The notes: generated by a model from the letters alone, not told the origin. A stretch of DNA of 64,000 bases from Streptomyces noursei (GCF_001646665.1 NZ_LWBU01000279.1:3908-67907), one strand, 5' to 3'. Counted from the first letter of the stretch, positions 50,415 to 59,102 are shown. Translations and numbers: made by a program.

Positions 50415-50750
50415 TCACCGCCGCTCCCCCGCCTCGGTGGCGCGCGGGTTCCCGAGCCGGGGCCACCCGTCACGGCGCCACGACCGGCCCGTGATCCGGG
50501 TGCCGTCGTGCCGCGCCTGGGCCCTCCAGTCTGACAGCGCTCCCCTGCCGCACCGGCGCCACTGGGACGGCGGGATCCGGGGCCGCTGCCCCGCGCTGGT
50601 GATCAGCGTGTTCACCGGCGCCAGAGGGTCACCGGCCGTCGCCCTGGCCAGCAGGACGGCGGCGGCCAGCGGCAGCAGCGCCGCGGCGAGGGCCGCGCCG
50701 GTGGTGGCGACGTGCTGCATGTTCACACGGCGCGATGCGTCAGAGATCAT
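50415..50750 (-). CDS. Small hypothetical membrane protein
   Basis: 111 residues. One hydrophobic segment near the N-terminus (TGAALAAALLPLAAAVLLARA) and a basic, Trp/Arg-rich soluble tail (SQWRRCGRGALSDWRAQARHDG...ITGRSWRRDGW). ATG 50750 or 50720 could be the start. No family recognised. GTACTCA half-sites lie upstream, between it and the divergent gene. Confidence 0.5.
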   Translation of the reverse strand: MISDASRRVNMQHVATTGAALAAALLPLAAAVLLARATAGDPLAPVNTLITSAGQRPRIPPSQWRRCGRGALSDWRAQARHDGTRITGRSWRRDGWPRLGNPRATEAGERR

Positions 50751-50793
50751 GTGGCCATTCCAGCGACACCGGCACGGGGCCGCATCCGTCGGC

Positions 50794-50820
50794 GTACTCA
50801 GCGTGCGTCCGCCGTACTCA
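50794..50820. promoter_or_regulatory. Two GTACTCA half-sites, 20-bp period
   Basis: GTACTCA at 50794-50800 and 50814-50820, two helical turns apart and in the same orientation, 37 bp before the next gene. Possibly bound by the same factor as the two full TGAGTACNNGTACTCA palindromes. Confidence 0.45.
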
Positions 50821-50856
50821 CGGGCGCCCCGCCCCCGGAACCGTCACAAGGAGGAC

Positions 50857-51444
50857 ATGGTGGGCGGCGGACCTGTGGCGGGGCTGTGGCTCGCGGAGGA
50901 GCGCGGTGTCCTCGACGCCCTACCATGGCTGGAGGGTTTCTGCGACGTACGGGCGGGGGCGGGAGACGGCGAATGGCTGGAGATCCACGTCCGCCGGCCC
51001 TCCGCGCTCGGCCTGCACGCGCTGCCCCACCCCGCGCCAGGGGCTTTCCACCTGGGACCGGAGTCCCTGGAGGACTACCGGGAGCTGGGCTTCCCCGGCC
51101 TCGACCGCCCGCCGGTGGCCCAACTGGCCCTGCTTTCGCCCCGCTCGGGACGGGAGAACCACCTGCTCCTCGGACACCTCGCCCTGTTCCTCGCCGAACG
51201 CTTCGACGCCCTTGTCGACTTCGACGGCCTGCTCGGCCAGCCGGCCTCCCTCGACGACGACCTTCCCGTCGAGGAGGAGGCCGTGCGCCTGGCCGAGGCC
51301 CGGCGTCTGGTGTCGTCGTTGCCGGGCCGGGTGTGGGAGATGCCCTACGCGACGTACGGCGGTGGCTGCTGGTACAGCCACGTCGGCGACCGCACGTTCC
51401 TGGCCGCGTGGCTGCGCCACCCCGACTTCCGCATGCTTCCGTAG
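50857..51444 (+). CDS. Hypothetical soluble protein
   Basis: 195 residues: GLWLAEERGVLDALPWLEGFCDVRAGAGDGEWLEIHVRRPSALGLHALPHP, LGFPGLDRPPVAQLALLSPRSGRENHLLLGHLALFLAERFDALVDFDGLLGQPASL and a C-terminal YATYGGGCWYSHVGDRTFLAAWLRHPDF. It looks like a single alpha/beta domain of a type frequent in streptomycetes, often linked to immunity-like families, but I cannot name it. Start ATG 50857 or GTG 50860; AAGGAGG lies immediately upstream. Confidence 0.68.
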   Translation: MVGGGPVAGLWLAEERGVLDALPWLEGFCDVRAGAGDGEWLEIHVRRPSALGLHALPHPAPGAFHLGPESLEDYRELGFPGLDRPPVAQLALLSPRSGRENHLLLGHLALFLAERFDALVDFDGLLGQPASLDDDLPVEEEAVRLAEARRLVSSLPGRVWEMPYATYGGGCWYSHVGDRTFLAAWLRHPDFRMLP

Positions 51445-51555
51445 CGGCGACTTTCGGTGACGCCGGTGATGCCCGTGATGCCGGTGGTGGAGGGCGGTCA
51501 GGCCGGCGGCGTGCCGGGGGACGCGCGCCCCCGCCGGAGTGCTGGCCCCGCGGGT

Positions 51556-52479
51556 TCACGCCCCCTTGCGGAAGCGTTCGCTCAGCTGTCTGCCGACCGC
51601 GGGAGTGACGTGGCCCGAGGGCAGGTCGACCCCGAGCAGGAGGGCGAGGTCCGCGGCGTACAGGTCGACGGTCGCCTCGGTCAGGTCGGCGAGGTTGGCC
51701 GCCGCCTCCCGCCCGCGCCGCCACCCCAGCAGCATGAGCGCGGCACCCGCGCCGGCGGCGGGCCACCAGACGAGGCCCAGGCAGAGGTAGAGCAGGCCCC
51801 AACCGCTCTGCGTCGCCGCGCCGGCGAGCGCCTCGCGTGCCGCGATCAGATCGTTGCGGCAGGCTTCGGGCAGCAGTGTCCACAGGCGGGGCCAGGCGAA
51901 CGGGAAGTCGAGCCCGTACTGGGCGTGGACGCGGACACCGACACCTCTGAGCCGGTCGCCGATCCACGTCGCCCTGGCGGGCCGGGTGAGCGCGATGGCG
52001 TTGCGCTCCTCGGCGAGGGCGGCCCGGTCGGCGGCAAGCTGTTCGGCTGCGGCCGACCGACCGGCGGGAGCCTGTTCGGCTGCGGGCCGACCAGCGGGGG
52101 CCCGACCGGCGGCGGCCCGTTCGGCGGCGGTTGTCCAGCGGTCTTTGCGCCGGCGGACGAGCCGGCCGGTCAGCCAGGCCGGACCGGAGATCAGCCAGGC
52201 CCGCTCGACCACCGTGCCGAGGGCGCGGGCGAGGAGGCCGGCGACCGCGGCGGCCGCCAGGACGGCCACGAACAGCAGGACGGCGGACACGGGACGGCGG
52301 TCGTAGTGGGTGGCGAGCTCCTCGACCGCGAGGCCCAGCAGCCGCCGGTCGAGGGCGTGCCGGTGCCCGAGCGCGGAGCCCGCCGCGGCGAGGGCGACGA
52401 ACAGGGCGCCGGGCACCACGAGCAGGCTCACCCAGCGTTCGGCGAGCTTCTTGCCCAGTTCGGCCAGGAAGGCGTTCAT
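51556..52479 (-). CDS. Membrane protein associated with the CHAT locus
   Basis: 307 residues. Membrane helices near residues 15-35 (RWVSLLVVPGALFVALAAAG), 65-90 (VSAVLLFVAVLAAAAVAGLLA) and about 225-265. A cytoplasmic region of Ala/Gly/Arg repeats (AAERAAAGRAPAGRPAAEQ) and LADRAALAEERNAIALTRPARATWIGDRLRGVGVR separates them. It overlaps the small zinc-ribbon gene upstream by 4 bp (ATGA). Position suggests it works with the CHAT protease, perhaps as the membrane effector or anchor. No known domain identified. Confidence 0.72.
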   Translation of the reverse strand: MNAFLAELGKKLAERWVSLLVVPGALFVALAAAGSALGHRHALDRRLLGLAVEELATHYDRRPVSAVLLFVAVLAAAAVAGLLARALGTVVERAWLISGPAWLTGRLVRRRKDRWTTAAERAAAGRAPAGRPAAEQAPAGRSAAAEQLAADRAALAEERNAIALTRPARATWIGDRLRGVGVRVHAQYGLDFPFAWPRLWTLLPEACRNDLIAAREALAGAATQSGWGLLYLCLGLVWWPAAGAGAALMLLGWRRGREAAANLADLTEATVDLYAADLALLLGVDLPSGHVTPAVGRQLSERFRKGA

Positions 52480-52826
52480 CCGAAGGCCAGCGGTTCGTCG
52501 AACAGGGCGCATTCCGGCAGCGGGCCGCCCGGTTCGCGGGGCTCGACACGCGAGCAGCGGCCTCCCGGACATGTGTAGGCACCGGCCGGCGGCGCCGCGG
52601 GATCCTGGCCGGGCACAGGAGCGTACCTCCGGGTACGCAGTGGCAGGCCGGCGCGGTCGTAGGTCCGCGCCATGGCGGTCGTCACGGGCAGCGTCCCGGC
52701 GCGCATCTCGGCGAGGGTACGTACCAGTTCGGCGGACCAGCCGTCCTGGCGCGCCTGCTCGCGCAGTTCCGGCAGCTCACCGCAGAACGACTTGAGGGCG
52801 TCCGCGATCCCGACGGAGCTTTCCAC
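52476..52826 (-). CDS. Small protein with C-terminal zinc ribbon, CATASP-like
   Basis: 116 residues. Helical N-terminal half (DALKSFCGELPELREQARQDGWSAELVRTLAEMRAG) and a C-terminal YTCPGGRCSRVEPREPGGPLPECALFDEPL that looks like a small zinc ribbon. The pattern CPGxxCxR...PxPxCAL matches my recollection of the CATRA-associated small protein found beside CHAT-type conflict proteases in actinobacteria. It is divergent from the TPR-CHAT gene and overlaps the membrane-protein gene. Likely an adaptor or sensor of the system. Confidence 0.68.
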   Translation of the reverse strand: MESSVGIADALKSFCGELPELREQARQDGWSAELVRTLAEMRAGTLPVTTAMARTYDRAGLPLRTRRYAPVPGQDPAAPPAGAYTCPGGRCSRVEPREPGGPLPECALFDEPLAFG

Positions 52827-52940
52827 CCGTTCCCCCTCCCCCAGGCGTCACACGGAATAGTCTCATTCGTCGTCCGGGCCAGTCATGCATTCGGCAGACA
52901 TGCAGGCGACTGCATTGTGCGCAGCCGTACGGGGGGCGTC

Positions 52941-55900
52941 GTGAACACGGAGGACCTGAGCTTCGCCATGGAGGACCGGCTCGACGCCTACTCCTCCGGC
53001 GGCGACCCGGCGTTACTGCGGGAGCCGGAGGCCCAGCGGTTGGCCGAGCGGCTGTACTACGCGGTCGACTGGCTGTCGCCGGCCGGCGGACCGGCCGAGG
53101 GCGCCCGGGCGTTCAACGTCGCCGTGCTGCTGGGGACGTTCCACTGGTACCGGTTCGAGCACGACGGCACGCGGGCGGACGCCGAGCGCGCCGCCGTGCT
53201 CTTCCGGCTGGTGCACCAGGTGGCTCCGCACTGTGTGCCGGGGGTCCTTCTGGAGGCGTACGCGCGGCAAGGGTACGTGCGGCACGGGGCCGCGGAGGGC
53301 GGTGGGCTCGACGCGACGGAACTGGCCGCGCAGACCGCTCTCGCCGTCAGTCTGCTGAAGGAGGCGGAGGTGAGCGGGGATGTCCGGCTGCTCGACGACG
53401 CCGTGGAACTCTGCCTCCTGTCGGCGCGGGCCAACCCCCGGCAGGACGTGGTGTGCGCGGAGGCCCTCGTCACGCTGGGGAACGTCCTCACCCGCCGGTA
53501 CGAGTACACGGGAGCGGTGGACAGTCTCGACCGGGCCTTCGTGGTGACCGTCAAGGGCGGGCAGCTGGTCCCCGAAGGCCACCCGTACCGCCTGACGTTC
53601 TGCTCGGGCCTGGGGCACACGGCCATCCGCCGGTTCCAGCGGACCGGGGACCTCGACACCCTCGACCTGGCGATCCGTGCGCTGCGGGAGGCGGCGTACA
53701 CGGCGCCCGACGATCACCCTCACCGGGCCGCCTTCCTCACCAACCTCAGCTCGGCGCTGAGCCAACACCACCGCCACACCCATCGGGCGGAGGCCGCCGA
53801 CGAGGCGTTGACGGCCCAGTTCGAGGCGGTACGGATCACCCCGCCCGGCCACCCCGACCTGCCCAGCCGGCTGGTGAACCTCGCCGCAGCGTGGTCGAGC
53901 CACCGCGGGCCCCTCCCGACCGGCGGCGGCACCGACGCCGGTGCGGAGACGGAGGCCGGTGCGGACGCCGAGGCGGAGCGCCAGGACGTGGTCGTCGCCC
54001 TGCTGCGGAAGGCGCTCTCGCTCGTCGGCGACGGCCACCCCGACCGGCCCGGCTGCCTGCGCCTCCTCGCCGCCACGCTCCAGGACCGGTTCAGCCGGCG
54101 CGGAGACACCGAGGACCTGCGCGACGCGGTCGAAGCGGCACGCTCCGCGGTCGAGGCGGCCGGGGACGGCGACTACCAGCGCCCCGGCCTCCTGCGCGGG
54201 CTCGCCCGTTCCCTGCGGCTGTACGCCTCCCACTGCGCGGCGCCCGGGGCGCTCACCGAGGCCGTCGACGCGCTGAGGGCGGCCGAGGCCCTGCTGCCCG
54301 AGGAGCACCCGGAGCGCACCGTCACCCTGGCCGACCTGGGGTTCACCCTGGTGGACCGCGCGCAGGCCACGGGATCCGCGGACGACCGCGAGGCGGCGCT
54401 GCGCGCCCTGGGCGACGCGTCCCAGGTGGTCTCCGCCCCGGCCAATGCCCGCGTCCGGACCGCCGCTGCCGCCGGGCACCTCGCGGTCGGGACGCGCGAC
54501 TTCACCGGCGCGCTGGACCACTTCGCCCTGGCGCTGGGACAGTTGGAGCTGACGGCGTGGCGCGGCCTGGAGCGCGACGACCGCGAGCGGCTGATCGCCC
54601 AGTACCCGAGCCTGGTCACCGACGCCGCGGCGGTCGCCCTGCTGGCCGGGCGGCCGGAGCGCGCCGTGGAGCTCCTCGAACAGGGCCGGGGCATCCTCCT
54701 CGCCCAGTCCCTGGAGGGGCGCACGGCCCACAGCGACCTGCGGGCGAGGGCGCCGGAGCTCGCCGACCGGCTCGGCCGGGTCCTCGACGAACTCGACGAT
54801 CTGTCCGACGGGCCCCACGGCGCCGGGGCGGCGGGCGCCGCGGGTCCCGTGGGCGCGCCGGGTGCCGCCGGCCGCCCGGGCGGCTCGGGCACGCCGGGAG
54901 CCTCGGCCACGGAGCGGCGCCTGCGTGCGGGCGAGCGCCGGGTGGCCCTCGCGCGGACCCGGGAGGAGATCCTGGCCGAGATCCGCGCCCTGCCCGGGCT
55001 GGCCCGCTTCCTGCGCGCCCCTGCCTTCGACGACCTGCGCGCCGCGGCCGCACGGGGCCCCGTGGTCCTCCTCGTTCCGAGCCGGTACGGCTGCTTCGCG
55101 CTGCTCCTGACCGGCGGCGGCCTTCGTGTGCTGCCCCTGGCGCTCGACGACCGTGAGCTCGAGGAGCGGACGCTGGCGCTCACCGGCGCCCTGGGCCCGG
55201 GGCAGTCACCGGTGAGGGCGCGGCGGACGGTCGTCGACACCCTGTCGTGGCTGTGGGACACCGTGACGGGGCCGGTGCTGAGCGCGCTCGGCCGCACCGA
55301 GCCGCTCGCGCCCGGCGCGGCGGGCCCCCGCCTGTGGTGGTGTCCCGCCGGCCTGTTCACCCTGCTCCCGCTGCACGCCGCGGGACGGGCCCTGCCGGAC
55401 GGCGCCGGCGACACCGTGCCGGACCGGGTCGTCTCCTCGTACACCCCGACCCTCCGCGCCCTGCTGCACGCCCGTGAGCGGCACGCTGCGGCGGCCGGCG
55501 GGCACGCGCGGGCGCGCGGCCTCATCGTGTCCATGCCGTCGACCCCCGGCATGCCGGACCTGCCGGCGGCCGGGGAGGAGGCCGCGGCGCTGCACCGGCG
55601 GTACCCCGACGCCGAGTTCCTCACCGGCGGGGCCGCCACCGCCGCGGCCGTGCTGGACGCCCTGACGCGCTGCTCGTGGGTCCACTTCGCCTGTCACGGG
55701 GCGCAGGATCTCGCCCGGCCGTCCCGCGGGGCGCTCCTCCTGCACGACGGAGCGCTGACCCTGCGGGCCGTCTCGGCGCTCAGGCCGGCGCACGCCCGGT
55801 TCGCGTTCCTGTCCGCGTGCGAGACCCACCGCGGCGGCATCGTCCTCGCCGACGAGGCGATCACGCTCACCGGCGCGCTGCAACTGGCGGGCTTCCGCGA

Positions 55901-56090
55901 CGTCATCGGCACCCTGTGGTCCATCGACGACACCTTCGCCGCGGTCGCCGCGGGCCTGGTCCACGAACACCTGGCCCGGCAGGACGCCCCGGACCCCGCG
56001 ACCGCCCTCCACGCGGCGCTGCGCACCCTCCGGGAACGGCACCCCCGGGCGGTGCTGAGCTGGGCCCCGTACGTCCACGTCGGCCCCTGA
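52941..56090 (+). CDS. TPR-CHAT caspase-like protease
   Basis: 1049 residues. The first 620 form alpha-solenoid TPR-like repeats (for example FHWYRFEHDGTRADAERAAVLFRLVHQVAP and CAEALVTLGNVLTRRYEYTGAVDSLDRAFVV). A collagen-like Gly/Ala/Pro linker (about 625-660) leads to the CHAT domain (about 740-1049). The catalytic dyad is His919 in FACHGAQ and Cys960 in LSACETHRGG, with DVIGTLWSIDDTFAAVAA and the SWAPYVHVGP end typical of the family. Probably a protease activated by an infection or stress signal through the TPRs. GTG 52941 follows GGGGGG; ATG 52968 is possible. Confidence 0.9.
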   Translation: MNTEDLSFAMEDRLDAYSSGGDPALLREPEAQRLAERLYYAVDWLSPAGGPAEGARAFNVAVLLGTFHWYRFEHDGTRADAERAAVLFRLVHQVAPHCVPGVLLEAYARQGYVRHGAAEGGGLDATELAAQTALAVSLLKEAEVSGDVRLLDDAVELCLLSARANPRQDVVCAEALVTLGNVLTRRYEYTGAVDSLDRAFVVTVKGGQLVPEGHPYRLTFCSGLGHTAIRRFQRTGDLDTLDLAIRALREAAYTAPDDHPHRAAFLTNLSSALSQHHRHTHRAEAADEALTAQFEAVRITPPGHPDLPSRLVNLAAAWSSHRGPLPTGGGTDAGAETEAGADAEAERQDVVVALLRKALSLVGDGHPDRPGCLRLLAATLQDRFSRRGDTEDLRDAVEAARSAVEAAGDGDYQRPGLLRGLARSLRLYASHCAAPGALTEAVDALRAAEALLPEEHPERTVTLADLGFTLVDRAQATGSADDREAALRALGDASQVVSAPANARVRTAAAAGHLAVGTRDFTGALDHFALALGQLELTAWRGLERDDRERLIAQYPSLVTDAAAVALLAGRPERAVELLEQGRGILLAQSLEGRTAHSDLRARAPELADRLGRVLDELDDLSDGPHGAGAAGAAGPVGAPGAAGRPGGSGTPGASATERRLRAGERRVALARTREEILAEIRALPGLARFLRAPAFDDLRAAAARGPVVLLVPSRYGCFALLLTGGGLRVLPLALDDRELEERTLALTGALGPGQSPVRARRTVVDTLSWLWDTVTGPVLSALGRTEPLAPGAAGPRLWWCPAGLFTLLPLHAAGRALPDGAGDTVPDRVVSSYTPTLRALLHARERHAAAAGGHARARGLIVSMPSTPGMPDLPAAGEEAAALHRRYPDAEFLTGGAATAAAVLDALTRCSWVHFACHGAQDLARPSRGALLLHDGALTLRAVSALRPAHARFAFLSACETHRGGIVLADEAITLTGALQLAGFRDVIGTLWSIDDTFAAVAAGLVHEHLARQDAPDPATALHAALRTLRERHPRAVLSWAPYVHVGP

Positions 56091-56093
56091 CGG

Positions 56094-56111
56094 CGGCGTG
56101 CCGTCACGCCG
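56094..56111. terminator. Short hairpin between convergent stops
   Basis: CGGCGTG-ccgt-CACGCCG, 7-bp stem, in the 13-bp gap and overlapping the YdeI-like gene stop region. It could stop transcripts from both genes. Confidence 0.45.
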
Positions 56112-56685
56112 GTGGAGCACCCGCCGCGCGCAGTGCGTCCAGCGCCTTGCCGAGCCGGGCCCGGCGGCCGTCCGGGGTGACGGCGCGCAGCAGCGGGAGG
56201 ATCACCTGGTACCGGGCGGTCCGGTCGAGCGCGTCGAAGGCGCGCCTGGCGTCGGGGTCCGCGTCGAGTGCGGCCGCAAGGTCGGGCGGCACGGTTGCCG
56301 TCCGCTGCGACGCGTAGGCGGCCGCCCACCTGCCGTCCGCCTGTGCCTTGCGCACCTCGGCGAGGCCGGGCTCGCGCATCCGGCCGGCGGCGGTGAGCGC
56401 CTCGACCTTCTCGACGTTCACCTCCGACCACTGGCTGCGGGGGCGGCGGGGCACGTACTTCTGGAGGTAGTGCCGCGCGTCGAGGGACCGTCGCTGACCC
56501 GAGATCCAGCCGTAGCAGAGGCCGATGTCGACCAGTTCGTCGGAGGTGACCGACGGGATGCCGGAGTCCTTCTTGGCCACCTTGATCCACACGCCTTCGT
56601 GCCGGGTGTGGTGCTCGGCCAGCCAGCTCTCGAACGCCTCGCCGTCGGCGCAGGCGATGATCTCCACCCCGTCCATGTCGTCCAT
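56104..56685 (-). CDS. YdeI/OmpD-associated family protein
   Basis: 193 residues. FESWLAEHHTRHEGVWIKVAKKDSGIPSVTSDELVDIGLCYGWISGQRRSLDARHYLQKYVPRRPRSQWSEVNVEKVEAL is a full YdeI-like domain. The C-terminal half (AAALDADPDARRAFDALDRTARYQVILPLLRA) is the usual extension. It is implicated in stress resistance in some bacteria, with unclear biochemistry. ATG 56685. Confidence 0.82.
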   Translation of the reverse strand: MDDMDGVEIIACADGEAFESWLAEHHTRHEGVWIKVAKKDSGIPSVTSDELVDIGLCYGWISGQRRSLDARHYLQKYVPRRPRSQWSEVNVEKVEALTAAGRMREPGLAEVRKAQADGRWAAAYASQRTATVPPDLAAALDADPDARRAFDALDRTARYQVILPLLRAVTPDGRRARLGKALDALRAAGAPPA

Positions 56686-56865
56686 GAGCCCCAGGTTATC
56701 GCCGTGATGCCGGCGGTGAGGGAGGAAGGGAGAACGGCGGACGGCCGGCCGCCGGTGCCCGCCGGTTGCGCTCCGCCGGCCGTACGCGGTGCCGGCCGTC
56801 CGCGCGGTGTGTTCCCGCGGGCGATGTCCGCCCGTACGCGCGCGGGGGCGATGACGCCCGTACGG

Positions 56866-57090
56866 TCAGACCTGCTGCCGTGCGAAGAGCTCCAGGTGGC
56901 CGCAGGCGGGGCAACGGTGGGCGTCGACCTGCCACTTGGCGCGGCCCATGCGCCGGGCGCCGCCGAGCGGGCCGCGCTGGAGGGCGCCTTCGACCCAGCG
57001 GGCGTACCCGCGGGAGTGTTCACCGGCGTCCTCGATGAACCCCGGCTCCAGGCCGACGTTTCCGCACTGACCGCACTTCATGGTGTCCAC
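56866..57090 (-). CDS. Small zinc-ribbon protein
   Basis: 74 residues with two CxxC knuckles, KCGQCGNVG at the start and RCPACGHLEL at the end, spaced as a zinc ribbon. The middle (EHSRGYARWVEGALQRGPLGGARRMGRAKWQVDAH) is basic and could contact nucleic acid or protein. Resembles short zinc-ribbon domains found next to stress or transport genes. Start ATG 57090. Confidence 0.75.
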   Translation of the reverse strand: MDTMKCGQCGNVGLEPGFIEDAGEHSRGYARWVEGALQRGPLGGARRMGRAKWQVDAHRCPACGHLELFARQQV

Positions 57091-57176
57091 CGCGGCAGTC
57101 TACGAGACGGGCGGGGTGCCGGTACGGGCCGCCCGCCGCCCCGGCCGCCGGCCCGGCGTGGGAGTCTCGGGAGGGC

Positions 57177-58463
57177 GTGAGCCGGCGGGTGACGACGAGC
57201 GAAGGGGCGCGGGACGCGGTGCTGTTCGAGGATGCCGTGTGGACCTGGGAGCGTGCGCTCCCCCTCAAGTACGTGCTGTACAGCGAGGAATGGGACGGTG
57301 AGCTGATCGTCTTCGCCCGCTGCGGGGACGCCGACGGCCTGTTCGTCGAGCCGGCTCCCCGACGGGAACGGCTGACCCTGCTGGGCTGCGCCCCCACCGG
57401 ACGGTTGCTCAAGGCGGTCGAGCGCTGCGGTGGCGGGGCCGGCGGACCTGGCGGGAGGGCCGCGAGCGGAGGGCCCGCCGAGCCCGTGGACCTCGGGCAA
57501 CTCGCCGTGATCGTGGACTTCCCCGTGCCCGGGGCCGATCCCGGGGCGGACCCGTTCGACGCCTTCGACGCGCACCACTGGGACCTGGCGGCCCCGGTCC
57601 TGCTCGGCTGCCGCCCCTCCGCCCTCGACCCGGCACTGTGGGACGTGACGGTCGAGGCGGAGGTCGACGGGCCGCTGTGGCGGCGCGCCGAACCGGCCGA
57701 CGCGCGGTGGCTGTTGTTCAACGGCGCCGGTGGTGGCGGGGTGGGTGAGTGCAGGCGTGTCGAGGGCCTGTACGCGCGGCGGCCCTCCCCCGCCGTACCG
57801 CCGCTGAGGCTGATCGGCTGCGAACCCGGTGAGCGCCTGCTGCGCCGACTGGTGCGGCCGCGCGCCGACGGCGACCGGGTCACGCTGCTCGCCGTGGACC
57901 GGACCGGTCGCGTCATGCGCTCCGCGGAGCACGTCCCGCTGGAGGTCGTCGCCTCCCGCCCGTCCGTGCTCGGGGGGACCCTGCTGGACCTGTGGCTCCG
58001 CGAGGGCCCCCGGGAGCGGCCCGCGCCGGCGGTCCGACCGGTGTGGGACGCCTGGTTCGAGGGGCCGCCGGCCGAGCCCGGGTCGTGGGCCGCGTTCCCG
58101 CCCGAGGGCCGGGCCGAGTGGGCCGCCTTCGCCCAGGCCCGCCGGGACACCGGCGGTCCGCCGTCCGGCCCGGTACGGCACCTCGACGGCCGGTACGTCA
58201 CGGACGTTGCCGCGCTGATGTGCGCGCTGGGCGAGGCGGTCTCGGGCCCCGGCGGTCACTACCACCAGTGCTGGGTCACCCTGCGGGGCTGTCCCTGCGG
58301 CGGCGAGCAGCCGCCCGAGCCGTTCACGCTGGTCTGGCACGACGCCGAGGTGGCCCGGCGCGCCCTCGCCCCGGTGAGCGTGGACACGGCGGGCGAGACG
58401 CCCTACTTCGACGACGTGCTGCGGTTGCTCGCGCGGGTCGGCATCACCGTCGAACTCCGCTGA
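57177..58463 (+). CDS. Multidomain protein ending in a barstar-like domain
   Basis: 428 residues. GTG 57177. The N-terminal 300 residues contain two copies of a similar unit: each starts with a strand-rich segment and carries a LLGCxPTGRLLKAV or LIGCEPGERLLRRL motif (about 68-80 and 218-232). The C-terminal 110 residues (VRHLDGRYVTDVAALMCALGEAVSGPGGHYHQCWVTLRGCPCGGEQPPEPFTLVWHDAEVARRAL...YFDDVLRLLARVGITVELR) match barstar, the inhibitor of barnase-type RNases. The acidic loop that inhibits barnase is replaced by GCPCGGEQ with two cysteines. Probably an immunity protein or inhibitor; no barnase-type toxin gene lies nearby. Confidence 0.78.
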   Translation: MSRRVTTSEGARDAVLFEDAVWTWERALPLKYVLYSEEWDGELIVFARCGDADGLFVEPAPRRERLTLLGCAPTGRLLKAVERCGGGAGGPGGRAASGGPAEPVDLGQLAVIVDFPVPGADPGADPFDAFDAHHWDLAAPVLLGCRPSALDPALWDVTVEAEVDGPLWRRAEPADARWLLFNGAGGGGVGECRRVEGLYARRPSPAVPPLRLIGCEPGERLLRRLVRPRADGDRVTLLAVDRTGRVMRSAEHVPLEVVASRPSVLGGTLLDLWLREGPRERPAPAVRPVWDAWFEGPPAEPGSWAAFPPEGRAEWAAFAQARRDTGGPPSGPVRHLDGRYVTDVAALMCALGEAVSGPGGHYHQCWVTLRGCPCGGEQPPEPFTLVWHDAEVARRALAPVSVDTAGETPYFDDVLRLLARVGITVELR

Positions 58464-58550
58464 CCCCCGCGTCCCCCGTCTCCCGGGCCGCCGGTACGGG
58501 TCCTCACCCGCCGCCCCCTCCTGCCGCTGCTGCGGGCCGCTCCCATGGCC

Positions 58551-58606
58551 GTTGTCCTTGCCCGTAGTCCTCTGCCGTTGTCCCGCCGTTGCCACAACGG
58601 CAACGG
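58551..58606. promoter_or_regulatory. Cluster of CCGTTG/CAACGG half-sites upstream of the cupin gene
   Basis: CCGTTG occurs at about 58551, 58574 and 58586 and in reverse at 58595 and 58601. GCCGTTG-cca-CAACGGC (58585-58601) is a perfect inverted repeat. Candidate operator 75-130 bp before the cupin start. Confidence 0.45.
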
Positions 58607-58679
58607 AAATGGCCGTGCCCGGTACGGCAGGCGCAGTCTGGTGCCCGCCCAGGACCACCGAGAGCCGGGAGGCTGCACG

Positions 58680-59096
58680 ATGACGGATCATGACGGCACC
58701 ACAAGCACGGCGCACCGCGTCCACCACGTCCCCGCCGGCGACGCGGAGGGCCGTGCCGCGATCAGCGGCGGCACGACGGGGTCGCGGGGGCTCTGGATGG
58801 GCCTGGTGGAGAATCCGCCGCTCAGCGCGACGGACGACCACCACCACGGCGCTTCGGAGGCGGGGATCTACGTGGTGAGCGGCCATCCGGTGTTCGTGTA
58901 CCACGACGGCACGCGGGAGGTCCGCCTCCAGGGCGGGCCGGGCGACTTCTTCCTCGTACCCCCGTACGTACCGCACCGCGAGGAGAATCCCGACCCGCAC
59001 GAGCCGGTGGTCGTCGTGATCGCCAGGACCACTCAGGAGCCGATCAAGGTGTCCGTGCCCCGGCTGTACCGGCTCGGCGGGGCGGAGGCGCGGTAA
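58680..59096 (+). CDS. Cupin-domain protein
   Basis: 138 residues. SATDDHHHGASEAGIYVVSGHPVFVYHDG and GGPGDFFLVPPYVPHREENPD are the two cupin motifs with a cluster of metal-binding histidines (DHHHG). Small stand-alone cupins are often sugar or hydroxy-acid isomerases or metal-dependent small-molecule binding proteins. GGGAGG stands about 8 nt before ATG 58680. Confidence 0.83.
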   Translation: MTDHDGTTSTAHRVHHVPAGDAEGRAAISGGTTGSRGLWMGLVENPPLSATDDHHHGASEAGIYVVSGHPVFVYHDGTREVRLQGGPGDFFLVPPYVPHREENPDPHEPVVVVIARTTQEPIKVSVPRLYRLGGAEAR

Positions 59097-59102
59097 TCGC
59101 CC

